Shown: positions 28,833-39,093 of the stretch, in pieces
How the letters are laid out: the number at the start of each line of letters is the position of its first letter
How positions within the stretch are numbered: position 1 is the stretch's first letter
NCBI GenBank assembly: GCA_031315995.1
Contig: JALDRG010000010.1
Coordinates: 1 to 64,000 of the forward strand
Source: Nitrospira sp.
Lineage (GTDB): Bacteria > Nitrospirota > Nitrospiria > Nitrospirales > Nitrospiraceae
DNA: 64,000 bases
Direction: 5' to 3'
Made by a program: the position numbers and the translations under genes
Notes under the pieces: generated by a model
What the model was told of the DNA's origin: nothing
The model's input: only the letters and a program-made list of their open reading frames with translations
The model's database searches: none

Positions 28833-29657
28833 ATGTCGATCGCGCATCCTCTCGATACCGGCACCGTGGCCGCACTGTGGCGCTACCCTGTGAAATCCAT
28901 GCAGGGGGAAGAACTGACTGCAGCCGACATCACTCTGCGAGGCATGGCGGGCGATCGCGGCTACGCCGTCATTGATGCGGAGACCGGCAAGGTCGCCAGT
29001 GCGAAGAATCCCAAGAAATGGGGCCGACTGTTCGACTGCCGCGCCCTGCTGGCGTCCGCTCACAATCATGGCGGTGCGGATCCGGTCGAGGTGCTGCTCC
29101 CGGATGGGAACTGGGTCACGGCCGGCGCGCCGGAGACGGACGCGCGGTTATCGGCCCTCTTAGGTCGTCCCGTACGACTCGCCGGCGCCGTCCCTGCCGC
29201 CCCGCAACTCGAAGAATATTGGCCGGACATACCGGGACGGGCGAGACAGAACACCGTCACGGACGAATCCATGCCCGCAGGCACATTTTTCGATGGGGCG
29301 CTGATCCATCTCATTACCACCGCAACCCTCGACGCCCTTCGGCGGCTCTACCCGGACGGCCGGTTTGAAATGCGGCGGTTCAGACCAAATCTCGTCCTGG
29401 CATACCCGTCGAATGAACCTCGGTTCGTTGAAAATGATTGGATCAACCGGACACTGAGGATCGGCAACGATCTCCGGCTGAAAGTCACCGGACCCTGCGC
29501 CCGATGCGTCATGACAACCCTGCCTCAGGGCGATTTGCCGGAAGATGCAGGCATTCTTCGGACCGCCGTACAACACAATCACGCCGCCGTGGGTGTATAT
29601 GCTACGATCCTTTCACCAGGGAGAATCAGTCGAGGAGATCGAATCCAGCTTGTGTAA
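28833..29657 (+). CDS. MOSC domain protein, YcbX/mARC type
   Basis: A 274-aa protein with an N-terminal MOSC beta-barrel (VAALWRYPVKSMQGEEL, residues about 10-30) and a C-terminal MOSC domain ending GPCARCVMTTLPQGDLP, where the conserved Cys would bind the molybdenum cofactor. Relatives (YcbX, mARC) reduce N-hydroxylated bases such as 6-hydroxylaminopurine, or carry sulfur for Moco. ATG 28833 has TGGAGG 6 nt upstream; the codon before is TTG and not needed. It diverges from a LysR regulator and is followed 47 bp later by a second MOSC gene, so both may be in one operon. Confidence 0.88.
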   Translation: MSIAHPLDTGTVAALWRYPVKSMQGEELTAADITLRGMAGDRGYAVIDAETGKVASAKNPKKWGRLFDCRALLASAHNHGGADPVEVLLPDGNWVTAGAPETDARLSALLGRPVRLAGAVPAAPQLEEYWPDIPGRARQNTVTDESMPAGTFFDGALIHLITTATLDALRRLYPDGRFEMRRFRPNLVLAYPSNEPRFVENDWINRTLRIGNDLRLKVTGPCARCVMTTLPQGDLPEDAGILRTAVQHNHAAVGVYATILSPGRISRGDRIQLV

Positions 29658-29704
29658 TCGTCGTCCGTGGCGGGAATCTTCTTCAGCGGCGAAAGAGCGT
29701 GCGC

Positions 29705-30421
29705 ATGACGGGACGAATTCACTCTATTCAGGTCGGCCTTCCTCAGTCGGAGCATGCGGACTGCCCCGACAATACGACGCAACAGCCCTGGACGACCGGC
29801 ATCGTCAAGCGCCTCACGGCCGGACCGGTCTGGCTCAGCCGGCACAATCTGGCTGGAGACGGACAGGCTGACCTCGTCCATCATGGAGGTATCGACAAGG
29901 CGGTCTGCGCCTACCCGTCTGAGCACTGGTCGCATTGGCAGTCCCTCCTGCCGCCGACTCAGCTCAGTGGCGGCGCATTCGGGGAAAATTTCACGTTGGA
30001 AGGGCTTACAGAAAAAGAGGTGTGCATCGGCGACGTATTCTCAGTCGGTTCTGCCGTCGTTCAAATCTCTCAGCCACGACAACCCTGCTGGAAACTAGCC
30101 CGCCGCTGGGACATCAAGGACTTGGCCTTGCAAGTTGAACGTACCGGCTTCACGGGATGGTATTTCCGGGTCCTCCAAGAAGGCACGGTCGAATCGAATG
30201 CGCCGCTTCAACTCATGGATCGCCCCTGCCCGGAATGGACCATCGCCACCGCCAATCGGATCATGCACCATGAGCGTGAAAATCGGACGGCAACCGAACG
30301 ATTGAGCCTGTGTCCCTTGCTCTCCGCAAGCTGGCAGCACACCTTGCGGCAACGATATCACCATCAGACGGAGGCCGATCCGCAGCAACGACAGTTTGGA
30401 CATACACGCTCTTCACCATGA
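29705..30421 (+). CDS. MOSC domain protein, YiiM type
   Basis: A 238-aa protein starting MTGRIHSIQVGLPQ with AAAGAG upstream; the longer open frame overlaps the previous gene and is not credible. The MOSC core is visible: DLVHHGGIDKAVCAY, GAFGENF, VCIGDVFSVG and the Cys motif ISQPRQPCWKLARRW near residue 125. The YiiM branch has 6-N-hydroxylaminopurine reductase activity in E. coli and carries a C-terminal helical extension, here residues about 170-238. It lies directly after a YcbX-like MOSC protein, giving two cofactor-binding paralogues side by side. Confidence 0.87.
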   Translation: MTGRIHSIQVGLPQSEHADCPDNTTQQPWTTGIVKRLTAGPVWLSRHNLAGDGQADLVHHGGIDKAVCAYPSEHWSHWQSLLPPTQLSGGAFGENFTLEGLTEKEVCIGDVFSVGSAVVQISQPRQPCWKLARRWDIKDLALQVERTGFTGWYFRVLQEGTVESNAPLQLMDRPCPEWTIATANRIMHHERENRTATERLSLCPLLSASWQHTLRQRYHHQTEADPQQRQFGHTRSSP

Positions 30422-30437
30422 CTCACAGGAGGGTGCC

Positions 30438-30776
30438 ATGACACGTGTGCTTCTCTCTGCCTGTGCCCTCGCCATCGCTGGGACGCTGGCCGCCAGTTCC
30501 TGGTCTGCCGCTGAAAATATGACTGCGATCAATATCATCTCCCCTCGTAATGGCGAGACGGTCTCGAACACGTTCGACATCAAATATGAGCTTCGGAACG
30601 CGCCGGCGGGTCATCATGCGCACGTCTATCTCGACGGCACGTATCAAAAGGGATTCAAGGGCACATTTACTCACGTGCCCAAGGGAGAACATACCATCAC
30701 GGTCACGATCGCGGATCACGATCACAAGGACGCGGGAACGGCCACGGACAGTATTACGGTGACGGTCGGAGAATAG
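30438..30776 (+). CDS. Small exported Ig-like protein
   Basis: A 112-aa protein with ACAGGAGGG before ATG 30438 and a signal peptide (VLLSACALAIAGTLAAS, cleavage near WSAAEN). The mature domain of about 85 residues looks like a single Ig/FnIII-type sandwich (INIISPRNGETVSNTFDIKY ... EHTITVTIADHDHKDAG ... DSITVTVGE). His residues cluster in GHHAHVY and DHDHKD, which could bind metal. It resembles small DUF4399-like periplasmic proteins, without certainty. It starts 16 bp after the second MOSC gene and may belong to that operon. Confidence 0.7.
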   Translation: MTRVLLSACALAIAGTLAASSWSAAENMTAINIISPRNGETVSNTFDIKYELRNAPAGHHAHVYLDGTYQKGFKGTFTHVPKGEHTITVTIADHDHKDAGTATDSITVTVGE

Positions 30777-30783
30777 GACCGGC

Positions 30784-30798
30784 GGCGAGTCACTCGCC
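30784..30798. terminator. Short hairpin between convergent genes
   Basis: GGCGAGT-C-ACTCGCC is a perfect 7-bp inverted repeat directly after the Ig-like gene. No T-run follows. It may be a weak terminator or a transcript-end hairpin. Confidence 0.35.
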
Positions 30799-30887
30799 CA
30801 TGTCCGCCGAAGAGCACGAGGGTGTACCGCATACGCCGTCGGGAAAGGGGATGGAGCTACGCCGCCTCTCCGGCAATAGGAGCCTGC

Positions 30888-31553
30888 CTATGGCCCGCCT
30901 TGCGTCGATGCGCGCGTCGGGGTGCCCTGCAGATCCATATCAAACATGACCGGACCGTCGGGATTCTTCGAGTCCAGCCGGACGGGCATCCGATCCGCCA
31001 CCAGTTTGACCAACGGCACGGCCACAATGTGCGGAGCCTTGTCCGATGGGTTGGAATGGAGCGCAATACGGACGTTCTTCGGGCGTTCGCTCGGCGTCAC
31101 CTGAGTCATCAGCTCCGTGCCCATGAATCCGACCACCATCCCGCTTCCGTCCGCGAGCTTATGAATCTCATAGGCGTTTGCGGCGGGCGCTACGCGATCC
31201 ATGGCGAGATCCGGACTCTGTGTCACCAAGGCCAAACCCAAGACCTTCGGCACAATGAATCCAAAACTTCCCGTCGGCGCTTGAGAAAACATCACTTTGG
31301 AAGTCGATGCCGCGAGTTCGGCCACGCCGTTCTTGGCTCGCAACTGCCGACGCAACTCCGCTTCACTGCCAATCCCCTCAATGGTCACCGCCGCCGGCGC
31401 GGCCTTCTGCACCGGCAACACCTCTGTTTTACCGCCGCGCGCGGCATTGAGAGAGGCTGGAAAGGCGCCGATGAACAGCAGAGCCGCCAAACCGGCGAGC
31501 ACTAGGTGACGGAGCGGCGCGTGGGAGCGCACTCGGGCGATGAATTGAGCCAT
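30888..31553 (-). CDS. Exported protein of unknown function
   Basis: I do not recognise the family. The 221-aa product has AGGAGG 10 nt before its ATG and a signal peptide (HLVLAGLAALLFIGAFPASLNA). The mature 180 residues contain a segment KVMFSQAPTGSFGFIVPKVLGL and a repeated strand pattern (MVVGFMGTELMTQVTPSERP, HIVAVPLVKLVADRMPVRL), and end in a polar tail. No cysteines or obvious catalytic motif. It is convergent with the MOSC/Ig-like cluster and lies downstream of the stand-alone receiver gene on the same strand (143 bp apart). Confidence 0.65.
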   Translation of the reverse strand: MAQFIARVRSHAPLRHLVLAGLAALLFIGAFPASLNAARGGKTEVLPVQKAAPAAVTIEGIGSEAELRRQLRAKNGVAELAASTSKVMFSQAPTGSFGFIVPKVLGLALVTQSPDLAMDRVAPAANAYEIHKLADGSGMVVGFMGTELMTQVTPSERPKNVRIALHSNPSDKAPHIVAVPLVKLVADRMPVRLDSKNPDGPVMFDMDLQGTPTRASTQGGP

Positions 31554-31695
31554 GGATGCTGGTCCTCCTGATCAAACGATAGGTGTCATCTCGGAGGATT
31601 CTAAGAAGCTGCCACTGGAAAATCAAACGGGCTGGAAATGAGCCGTGCAGACTGGGCGAGGCGCGACAGGACTCCTCCACCGACCTCGCCCCGCC

Positions 31696-32136
31696 TCACG
31701 GGTAAAAACTGATCCGCCGGCCGGCGATGGCCTGCGCCACAGACGCAAGGATCTGCTCCCGCTCGGCCGGTTTTCGTAAACACTCCACCACACCTTGCTC
31801 GCGTAGAGAACGGGCCAGTTGGTCATCGTGATATCCCGTCAACACGATGACCGGAAGAGAGGGGTATTGGGCGCGGAAATAGGCAATCGCCTCCATCCCG
31901 TTGATACGCGGCATCCGGATATCGCAGATGACCACATCCACCATCAACGGGTTGTCACCGCTGTTCAAGACCTCAACCGCCTTGCCGCCGTCCTCCGCCT
32001 CCTCCACGTCGTATCCAGCCTGCGTCAGCATCAGGCGCAGCAGGCTTCGAATGGAGTCCTCATCGTCCACCACCAGCACTCGGCCCAAACAAACCTTCTC
32101 GCCTGTACTCTCCCTGGACGGCCATGCCATTCCCAT
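31696..32136 (-). CDS. Stand-alone receiver-domain response regulator
   Basis: A 146-aa CheY-like protein. Start 32136 has AGGGAG 7 nt upstream; the extra N-terminal frame is not needed. The receiver runs from residue 18 to the end: acidic pair in VLVVDDEDS, phosphoacceptor Asp in VVICDIRMP, conserved Thr in VIVLTGYHDD, and Lys in CLRKPAE. There is no output domain, so it should signal by protein contact or as a phosphorelay intermediate. No kinase is adjacent; the nearest is the hybrid kinase 20 kb away, and linking them would be speculation. Confidence 0.88.
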   Translation of the reverse strand: MGMAWPSRESTGEKVCLGRVLVVDDEDSIRSLLRLMLTQAGYDVEEAEDGGKAVEVLNSGDNPLMVDVVICDIRMPRINGMEAIAYFRAQYPSLPVIVLTGYHDDQLARSLREQGVVECLRKPAEREQILASVAQAIAGRRISFYP

Positions 32137-32501
32137 GCTGATCTCCCTTCGCCCCGCATACAAGTTAACCTCGCATCGTTCGAATGATGCAAAGACGACG
32201 CCTGCGGGATATCGAAACGGGGTCACGCCAAATCATCAGCTTATCCTCTGATGATCAGCCCACAGCCGAATGTCGATGGCATGGAGCTGGTGGAACCACC
32301 GCACCCCCGGTGCAAAAGCACCAGCCTCTCATGGAGGATGGCAATCGGTACTATTCGAGGAATGTCAGAATGGATTGATTGGCCCCCCCTCACATGAGCC
32401 GTGGACGGTCAGAGCCTGGTGATGTGAGGCTGAAGGGTCATGCGCACTCCCTCACCATAACCTGGCAGATGGCATGTCGCCTCGGGAAGCGCTCGTGCCG
32501 A
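32137..32501. other. Gene-free region upstream of the receiver gene
   Basis: The 365 bp between the lipoprotein stop and the receiver start show no plausible gene on either strand. It presumably contains the receiver promoter. I see no strong repeat or terminator. Confidence 0.45.
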
Positions 32502-32867
32502 TCACCTTGTCTCCACCGCCGTTCCATACACCTGGGTGCAGGCTCGCGAGAATAGAATGAAATGCTGGTAATAGCCGTCCACCGTGACTTCGACCAGCGC
32601 ATCCGCCAAGGGTTTCGTGTGAAGCGCATCCTCGATGGCATTTCTCATCTCGTTGCCACCCGTGACCTGGATAACACCAAACAGATGATAGCCACAGTCC
32701 TGCCCGCGCACTTTCCCCAATTCGATATACCCACCAGGGGCAAGTGGTTTAGTCGAAGGCGCGATGCCACCGGGATGATGCATGCAGCCGGACGTGAAGG
32801 TCGCCGCCAACAGCACCGCAAAAGTCCAGCCCTTCACCAGCCGCTTCTTCGGATGTTCTTTCATCAT
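32502..32867 (-). CDS. Small lipoprotein, TRL-like
   Basis: A 121-aa predicted lipoprotein. The signal has a basic start (KEHPKKRLVKGW), hydrophobic core and lipobox TSGC, with Cys at about residue 28. The mature part contains a Gly-rich segment and the motif CGYHLFGVIQVTGGNEMRNAIEDAL, which resembles the TRL-like family of small lipoproteins; two further Cys (QDCGYH, SRACTQ) may form a disulfide. The codon order at the start is GTG-ATG-ATG; AGGAAAGGA upstream suits the first ATG (32867). Function is unknown. Confidence 0.7.
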   Translation of the reverse strand: MMKEHPKKRLVKGWTFAVLLAATFTSGCMHHPGGIAPSTKPLAPGGYIELGKVRGQDCGYHLFGVIQVTGGNEMRNAIEDALHTKPLADALVEVTVDGYYQHFILFSRACTQVYGTAVETR

Positions 32868-33215
32868 CACGTGTCATTCCTTTCCTGTGCGCGGCCGCCA
32901 TCGTCGCGCAATGTGATACCCACGTAGGGAGCACGATAATTGTGATGTCTCAGGGAGTCGATACCGAGGATTACAGGGCAGAGCAACCATTACGAGAACA
33001 TATCGGCATCTTGCACTTCTCGCGATTCATCCTCAACCCTAAAAAGCACGAGGCCGGCAAGTGACTGAATATGCGACAACAGGCGAACGACCGAGGGGAT
33101 CGGCAAGATCAAGAAGGCCAAGCGAAAATGCGCGATACTCGCGCTGAAAAAAACGGCGTGGTCCGCATGGATCCGAGACGCGATCGCGGGGACGGCGAAC
33201 ACACATGATTTGTTG
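32868..33215. other. Gene-free region between lipoprotein and tRNA-Lys
   Basis: No credible gene is seen in these 348 bp. The lipoprotein promoter and the 3' trailer of tRNA-Lys should be here. No clear hairpin terminator was found. Confidence 0.45.
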
Positions 33216-33291
33216 TGGTGAGTCGGCTGGGATTCGAACCCAGGACCCTCGCCTTAAAAGGGCGATGCTCTACCAGCTGAGCTACCGACTC
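33216..33291 (-). tRNA. tRNA-Lys (anticodon TTT)
   Basis: A 76-nt cloverleaf with acceptor GAGTCGG pairing CCGACTC, D-arm AGCTCAGCTGGTAGAGC, anticodon stem TCGCC/GGCGA with loop CTTTTAA (anticodon TTT), and T-arm GGTTCGAATCC. CCA is encoded. Confidence 0.97.
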
Positions 33292-33406
33292 TCCTGAACA
33301 CAGAGGCTACATATCGTCACGCATGGAGCGTAACGGAGGGGAATCATACCACTGACACGTGATGGTTCGCTACGGTGAGTGAGGTGCGCCACGAATAATC
33401 AGCCAC

Positions 33407-34842
<1,436 letters not shown>

Positions 34843-35044
34843 GCAAGGTTTTCAGAGCAAGGTTTTCAGAGCAAGGCCCCCGCTCCCCCCTTTTCTCGAG
34901 CGCGTCCCACGAGCACCGTTTATACCGTGCCCCTTAGGTGCCCCGTCTGTCCTTCGCGGCAAGTGTCCAACGAACCTTGTTATCCTGTGCGCGGCACGAG
35001 CAAGAATGATGTAGCGGGGGGTCCTGCCTCTCATCACCCTTTCC

Positions 35045-35128
35045 TTGACTGACAAAAACCGCCCATGCTAGATTGCAGAGTTACGTCTGCAGTCGGTGTC
35101 CTTTGTTCCGTACCTGTGCACATATAAT
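35045..35128 (+). promoter_or_regulatory. tRNA-Ala promoter elements
   Basis: TTGACT (35045-35050), 18 nt, TAGATT (35069-35074) make one candidate. A consensus TATAAT at 35123-35128 sits 13 nt before the tRNA and is the more likely -10, with a poor -35 (TTTGTT) upstream. Confidence 0.5.
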
Positions 35129-35141
35129 TGAAAGCTTGCGT

Positions 35142-35217
35142 GGGGCTGTGGCGCAGTTGGGAGCGCGCGTGAATGGCATTCACGAGGTCGCCGGTTCAAT
35201 CCCGGCCAGCTCCACCA
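35142..35217 (+). tRNA. tRNA-Ala (anticodon GGC)
   Basis: A 76-nt cloverleaf: acceptor GGGGCTG/CAGCTCC, D-arm GGCGCAGTTGGGAGC, anticodon stem CGTGA/TCACG with loop ATGGCAT (anticodon GGC), T-arm GGTTCAATCC. CCA is encoded. Confidence 0.96.
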
Positions 35218-35376
35218 AATAAAGCATATCCGACCCACGCGTCGAAGGTGTGCGAGGATATCCGAACTCGACGAGTCATACGCTTGGCCGGCTGCCGGTA
35301 CAACCACGGACGCTGACACCCCTCAGCGGGTTTCTCACCGAACGTTTCACTCCATAACACTGAGCCGTACTGCTCC

Positions 35377-37218
35377 ATGCTTCAGCTTGAATCTGTCCAT
35401 AAGCAATTTGCAACCAAGGTGCTGCTCGACGGCGCGACCGCACACCTGCGCCCCGGCGCCCGCGTCGGTCTCGTTGGGCCGAACGGGGTCGGGAAAACGA
35501 CGCTCTTCCGGATGATCTTGGGCGAGGAATCTCCCGATGAGGGGACCATTCGTAAGCGCCCGCGACTGCGTATCGGGTACCTCCCGCAGGAGCTGGAAAC
35601 GATTGTCGGCAAAACCGTGCTGGACGCCACGCACCGCGACCTGTATCCGGAACATGAAGCCGAACGGATTCTCTCCGGCCTAGGCTTTTCGGAAGCCGAC
35701 TTTTCACGATCGATCGAGAATCTCTCCGGCGGATACCGCATGCGGGTCGCCTTGGCGCACCTGTTGCTGTCGAACCCTGACGTCCTCATGTTGGACGAGC
35801 CGACGAACCACCTGGATAAGCCGACCCAACGCTGGTTCGAACGATTTCTCCTCGACTCCAATCTCACGCTCCTCGTCATTTCACACGACACAAAATTCCT
35901 GGACGGCATCGCCACGCATATCTGGGAACTTCGCGATCGCACCATTCAGGAGTTCCGCGGCAACTATACGAAGTTCCAAGAACTCCGCGCGGCTCGGGAT
36001 GCCCAAATCGAATCGGCAGCCAACCGGCAGAGCAAAGAAGTGGCTCGCGTTCAGAACTTCATCGATCGATTCCGCTACCAGGCGAACAAAGCCAAGCAGG
36101 TGCAATCGCGAATCAAGCAGCTGGATAAGGTAAAACTGATCGAGCGGCAACGCGATAACAAACGCGTGCGCTTCAAGTTCCCCCTTCCATCGGCAAGCGG
36201 CCGGCACGTCCTGGAGCTCAAAGGAGTCGCGAAGAGCTACGGCGAGAAGGTGATTTACCGTTCTCTGGATTTCACGGTGGAACGAGGCCACCGGGTAGCG
36301 CTGGTGGGTGAAAATGGAGCTGGAAAGAGCACGCTGCTGAAGATCCTGGCCGGCGTGCTGCCGTTCGAAAAGGGCACGCGCCAGGTCGGACACGGAGTCA
36401 CACTTCACTACTTTGCCCAACATCAGGCGGAATCGCTGGATCCGGACGACACGATTCTGGAGTCCTTGGCCGAGGTTTCCGCGCAGGCCGAAACGAATTT
36501 TCTCCGTGGGATCGCCGGCGCATTTTTGTTCTCCGGCGACGATCAGAAAAAACCGATCAAAGCCCTCAGCGGCGGCGAACGCAATCGCGTGGCCTTGGCC
36601 CGCATGCTGGTTGAGCCGGCCAACACCCTGCTGCTCGACGAACCGACGAATCACCTCGACCCGGCTTCGGTGGATATGCTGACCGACGCCTTGACCGACT
36701 TTCCGGGGACGATCATTTTTATCTCCCACGATCCGACGTTCCTCACACGGGTCGCCACCCTGGTGGTTGAAGTGGACGAGGGCCATGCGAAGAATTATCT
36801 CGGCGACTACGAGTACTTTTTGTGGAAGAAGGCTCAGGAGTTCGAATCGATCAAGGAAAGCAGCGCGGAACTCGGCGCCGCCCAAGCCGCCAAGTCAGCC
36901 GGCCCCACAAAGGCCATGGCCTCGCAGGCTCAACCAAAGTCGCAAGGCGGAGAGCGGCGAGATCTGAGCAAAACGCAGGCACGCCTTGAGAAACAAGTCT
37001 CGCGCGCAGAGTCCGAGATCGCGGCGATGGAAACCAAAGTGAAAGCGCGGGAGCAGGAACTGGCCGATCCGACGCTGTATCAAGAACTTGGCCGGTGGAG
37101 CGAGTTGCAGCGGGAGCAGGAAAGCTGGAAGAAGGAACTGGAGCGGCTCACTGCGCGCTGGGAATCGTTGTCTGAAGAATTACAGGGGGTGCGGGAAAAA
37201 CTGACGGCAGCCGGTTAG
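35377..37218 (+). CDS. ABC-F family ATPase (Uup/EttA-like)
   Basis: A 613-aa cytosolic protein with two ABC cassettes and no TM segment. Cassette 1: Walker A GPNGVGKTT (about residue 36), signature LSGGYRMR, Walker B MLDEPTNHLD. Cassette 2 (from about residue 282): GENGAGKST, LSGGERNR, LLDEPTNHLD. The inter-cassette linker is a charged helical hairpin (the P-site tRNA interaction motif region), and the C-terminal 95 residues are a coiled coil, as in Uup. ABC-F proteins act on ribosomes or DNA; the exact role is unresolved. Its end overlaps a convergent PilZ gene by 4 bp. Confidence 0.93.
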   Translation: MLQLESVHKQFATKVLLDGATAHLRPGARVGLVGPNGVGKTTLFRMILGEESPDEGTIRKRPRLRIGYLPQELETIVGKTVLDATHRDLYPEHEAERILSGLGFSEADFSRSIENLSGGYRMRVALAHLLLSNPDVLMLDEPTNHLDKPTQRWFERFLLDSNLTLLVISHDTKFLDGIATHIWELRDRTIQEFRGNYTKFQELRAARDAQIESAANRQSKEVARVQNFIDRFRYQANKAKQVQSRIKQLDKVKLIERQRDNKRVRFKFPLPSASGRHVLELKGVAKSYGEKVIYRSLDFTVERGHRVALVGENGAGKSTLLKILAGVLPFEKGTRQVGHGVTLHYFAQHQAESLDPDDTILESLAEVSAQAETNFLRGIAGAFLFSGDDQKKPIKALSGGERNRVALARMLVEPANTLLLDEPTNHLDPASVDMLTDALTDFPGTIIFISHDPTFLTRVATLVVEVDEGHAKNYLGDYEYFLWKKAQEFESIKESSAELGAAQAAKSAGPTKAMASQAQPKSQGGERRDLSKTQARLEKQVSRAESEIAAMETKVKAREQELADPTLYQELGRWSELQREQESWKKELERLTARWESLSEELQGVREKLTAAG

Positions 37219-37592
37219 TTCGTCGACTTCAGCGTCTCTTCAAGATAGTAGTACAACCAGCGGTTCTTCTCCTTCGTCACCAGATCGTCCCACACCACCC
37301 CGAGCAACATCCCCTTCTCCCACGGCTTCACCCATGCCACCGTGGCGCTCAACTTCTCCTGTTGCTCGACGCGATCCGGATCCAAGAACGCCAGCGACAC
37401 GGTGATCTTCGCCCCGATCGGCAAGGTTTCCTTGGAATGAAGCCCCGCGCCGATCGTATTCACGTTGTTCAGGACTGCCGTAAACCCCTTGGCTCCGCTT
37501 TGCGGCGATACCAGGGCCGACCCGACAAGGGTCGCCCGGACATATTTCCGGCGTTCGCTTACACTCTCCGCTGAACTGGATTGACGTGCCAT
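37215..37592 (-). CDS. PilZ domain protein
   Basis: A 125-aa single-domain protein. The c-di-GMP-binding pattern is present: basic motif ERRKYVR near residues 13-19, then N-x-N-T-I-G-A-G (about residues 43-50), an accepted variant of D/N-x-S-x-x-G. Beta-strands follow (AKITVSLAFLD, LSATVAWVKPWEKGMLLGVVW) and a C-terminal helix. It probably senses cyclic di-GMP and acts through a partner, which is not encoded nearby. The gene is convergent with the ABC-F gene. Confidence 0.85.
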   Translation of the reverse strand: MARQSSSAESVSERRKYVRATLVGSALVSPQSGAKGFTAVLNNVNTIGAGLHSKETLPIGAKITVSLAFLDPDRVEQQEKLSATVAWVKPWEKGMLLGVVWDDLVTKEKNRWLYYYLEETLKSTN

Positions 37593-37654
37593 GCAAACCT
37601 CGGCCCTAAGTATAACCGTCTGTACAAGTTTGTCCAGCCCCTTTCTTCATCAAA

Positions 37655-38944
37655 TTAGGGGGTGCCGGGACGGTAATACCGCCTGCCGCGAAGCGGGTCC
37701 GGGAGGTGCCCTTGCTCGGTCTCGGCCGCAGGATCGTCATGCACGTAACGATAGCCTTTGCCGTAACCGATGTCTTTCATCAGTGAAGTCACGGCATTGC
37801 GCAAATGCAGCGGGACACCGAGATTCCCATATTGGCGCGCGTCTCGAACCGCCTCCTGGAGGCCCACATAGGAGGCGTTATCCTTGGGTCTGGAGGCGAG
37901 ATACGTCGTCCCCTGCGCCAAGTTGATTTGCGCCTCCGGTAGCCCCACGAACTCCACCGCCTGGGCGACCGCATTCGCCACCACCAGGGCCATCGGTTCG
38001 GCATTGCCGATATCCTCCGACGCAAAAATCACCATCCGTCGGGCGATGAACCTGGGATTCTCCCCGCCTTCCAACATACGCGCCAGCCAGTAGAGCGCAC
38101 CGTCCGGATCGGAATCGCGCAGGCTCTTGATATAGGCCGATACGAGGTTGTAATGCTCCTCGCCGGACTTGTCGTAGCGAAGCGCCTTTCTGAGCAACGC
38201 CGAATCCAGCGCCTGCTCATCGATCGTACGTGTTCCATCCTGGCCGATAGGGGCTTGTCCGGCCACAAACTCCAGCGTCGTCAGCAGACTTCTCGCATCA
38301 CCGTTGCCGAAAGCAATCAATCGCTCGCGAGCAGCGGGACGCATGGTTATGCGGAGAGACCCCAGACCTCGCTCCGTATTGCCGATCGCACGATCGAGAA
38401 TCACACCGAGCGCCTCCTCGGTCAGCGGCTCTAAAACAACCACAAGTGAGCGAGAGAGCAGGGGAGCGATCAGTTCGAAAGATGGATTTTCCGTGGTCGC
38501 CCCAATGAGCACCACCGTCCCCCGCTCGACATGCGGTAAAAAGGCATCTTGCTGAGCTTTGTTGAACCGATGAATTTCGTCGACGAACAGCGTCGTCGCC
38601 CTGCCCATCGCTCGCCGGTGCTCTGCGGCTTTAATGATCTCCCGCAGCTCGGGGATGCCGCCGGTGACGGCTGAAAACGGCACGAACTGGGACTTGGTAT
38701 GCTGCGCCACGAGCCCGGCTAAGGTGGTTTTCCCGCAACCCGGAGGTCCCCAGAAGATAACGGACGAGAGTTGGTCCCGCTCAATGGCATTTCTCAGCGG
38801 ACGTCCCACTCCCACCACCTCCTCCTGCCCGACGAGATCATCGAAGCATCGAGGACGCAGACGCTCGGCCAGCGGAACGTTTCCGGGATAAGTGGCAGCC
38901 TGAGTCGGCGCGAACAGATCGCCTGTGGAATCAAGAGAGGACAT
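37655..38944 (-). CDS. rarA: Replication-associated recombination protein A (AAA+ ATPase)
   Basis: A 429-aa clamp-loader-like AAA+ protein (RarA/MgsA/WRNIP1 family) acting at stalled replication forks. Seen: N-terminal PLAERLRPRCFDDLVGQEEVVG, Walker A GPPGCGKTT, Walker B LFVDEIHRFNKAQQDAF, sensor 1 GATTENPSFE, and the C-terminal tetramerisation region (GEEHYNLVSAYIKSLRDSDPDGALYW split around residues 255-280) and LRDSDPDGA motif. Length is normal. It diverges from an alpha/beta hydrolase gene. Confidence 0.95.
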   Translation of the reverse strand: MSSLDSTGDLFAPTQAATYPGNVPLAERLRPRCFDDLVGQEEVVGVGRPLRNAIERDQLSSVIFWGPPGCGKTTLAGLVAQHTKSQFVPFSAVTGGIPELREIIKAAEHRRAMGRATTLFVDEIHRFNKAQQDAFLPHVERGTVVLIGATTENPSFELIAPLLSRSLVVVLEPLTEEALGVILDRAIGNTERGLGSLRITMRPAARERLIAFGNGDARSLLTTLEFVAGQAPIGQDGTRTIDEQALDSALLRKALRYDKSGEEHYNLVSAYIKSLRDSDPDGALYWLARMLEGGENPRFIARRMVIFASEDIGNAEPMALVVANAVAQAVEFVGLPEAQINLAQGTTYLASRPKDNASYVGLQEAVRDARQYGNLGVPLHLRNAVTSLMKDIGYGKGYRYVHDDPAAETEQGHLPDPLRGRRYYRPGTP

Positions 38945-39093
38945 CGTCTTGCTCTACCTGAATACCTTTGTGCATTTTAGCTGTCGCGAGGGAACCATCG
39001 CAAACGGGTGCCGCCTCCACTCACCACCCCTCCCTCTTGATTCTCGGCGCCGGCAATGCTACCACCCATCAGATATACGCCAAGGATGTACCA

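Noticed and set aside
31696..32136. Receiver protein as partner of the hybrid kinase at 52370
   Set aside because: They are 20 kb apart and the kinase has its own receiver; no sequence evidence for pairing.
34844..34875. 14-bp tandem repeat upstream of purA as a possible CRISPR or mobile-element end
   Set aside because: Only two copies, no spacers and no associated genes; treated as a simple duplication.
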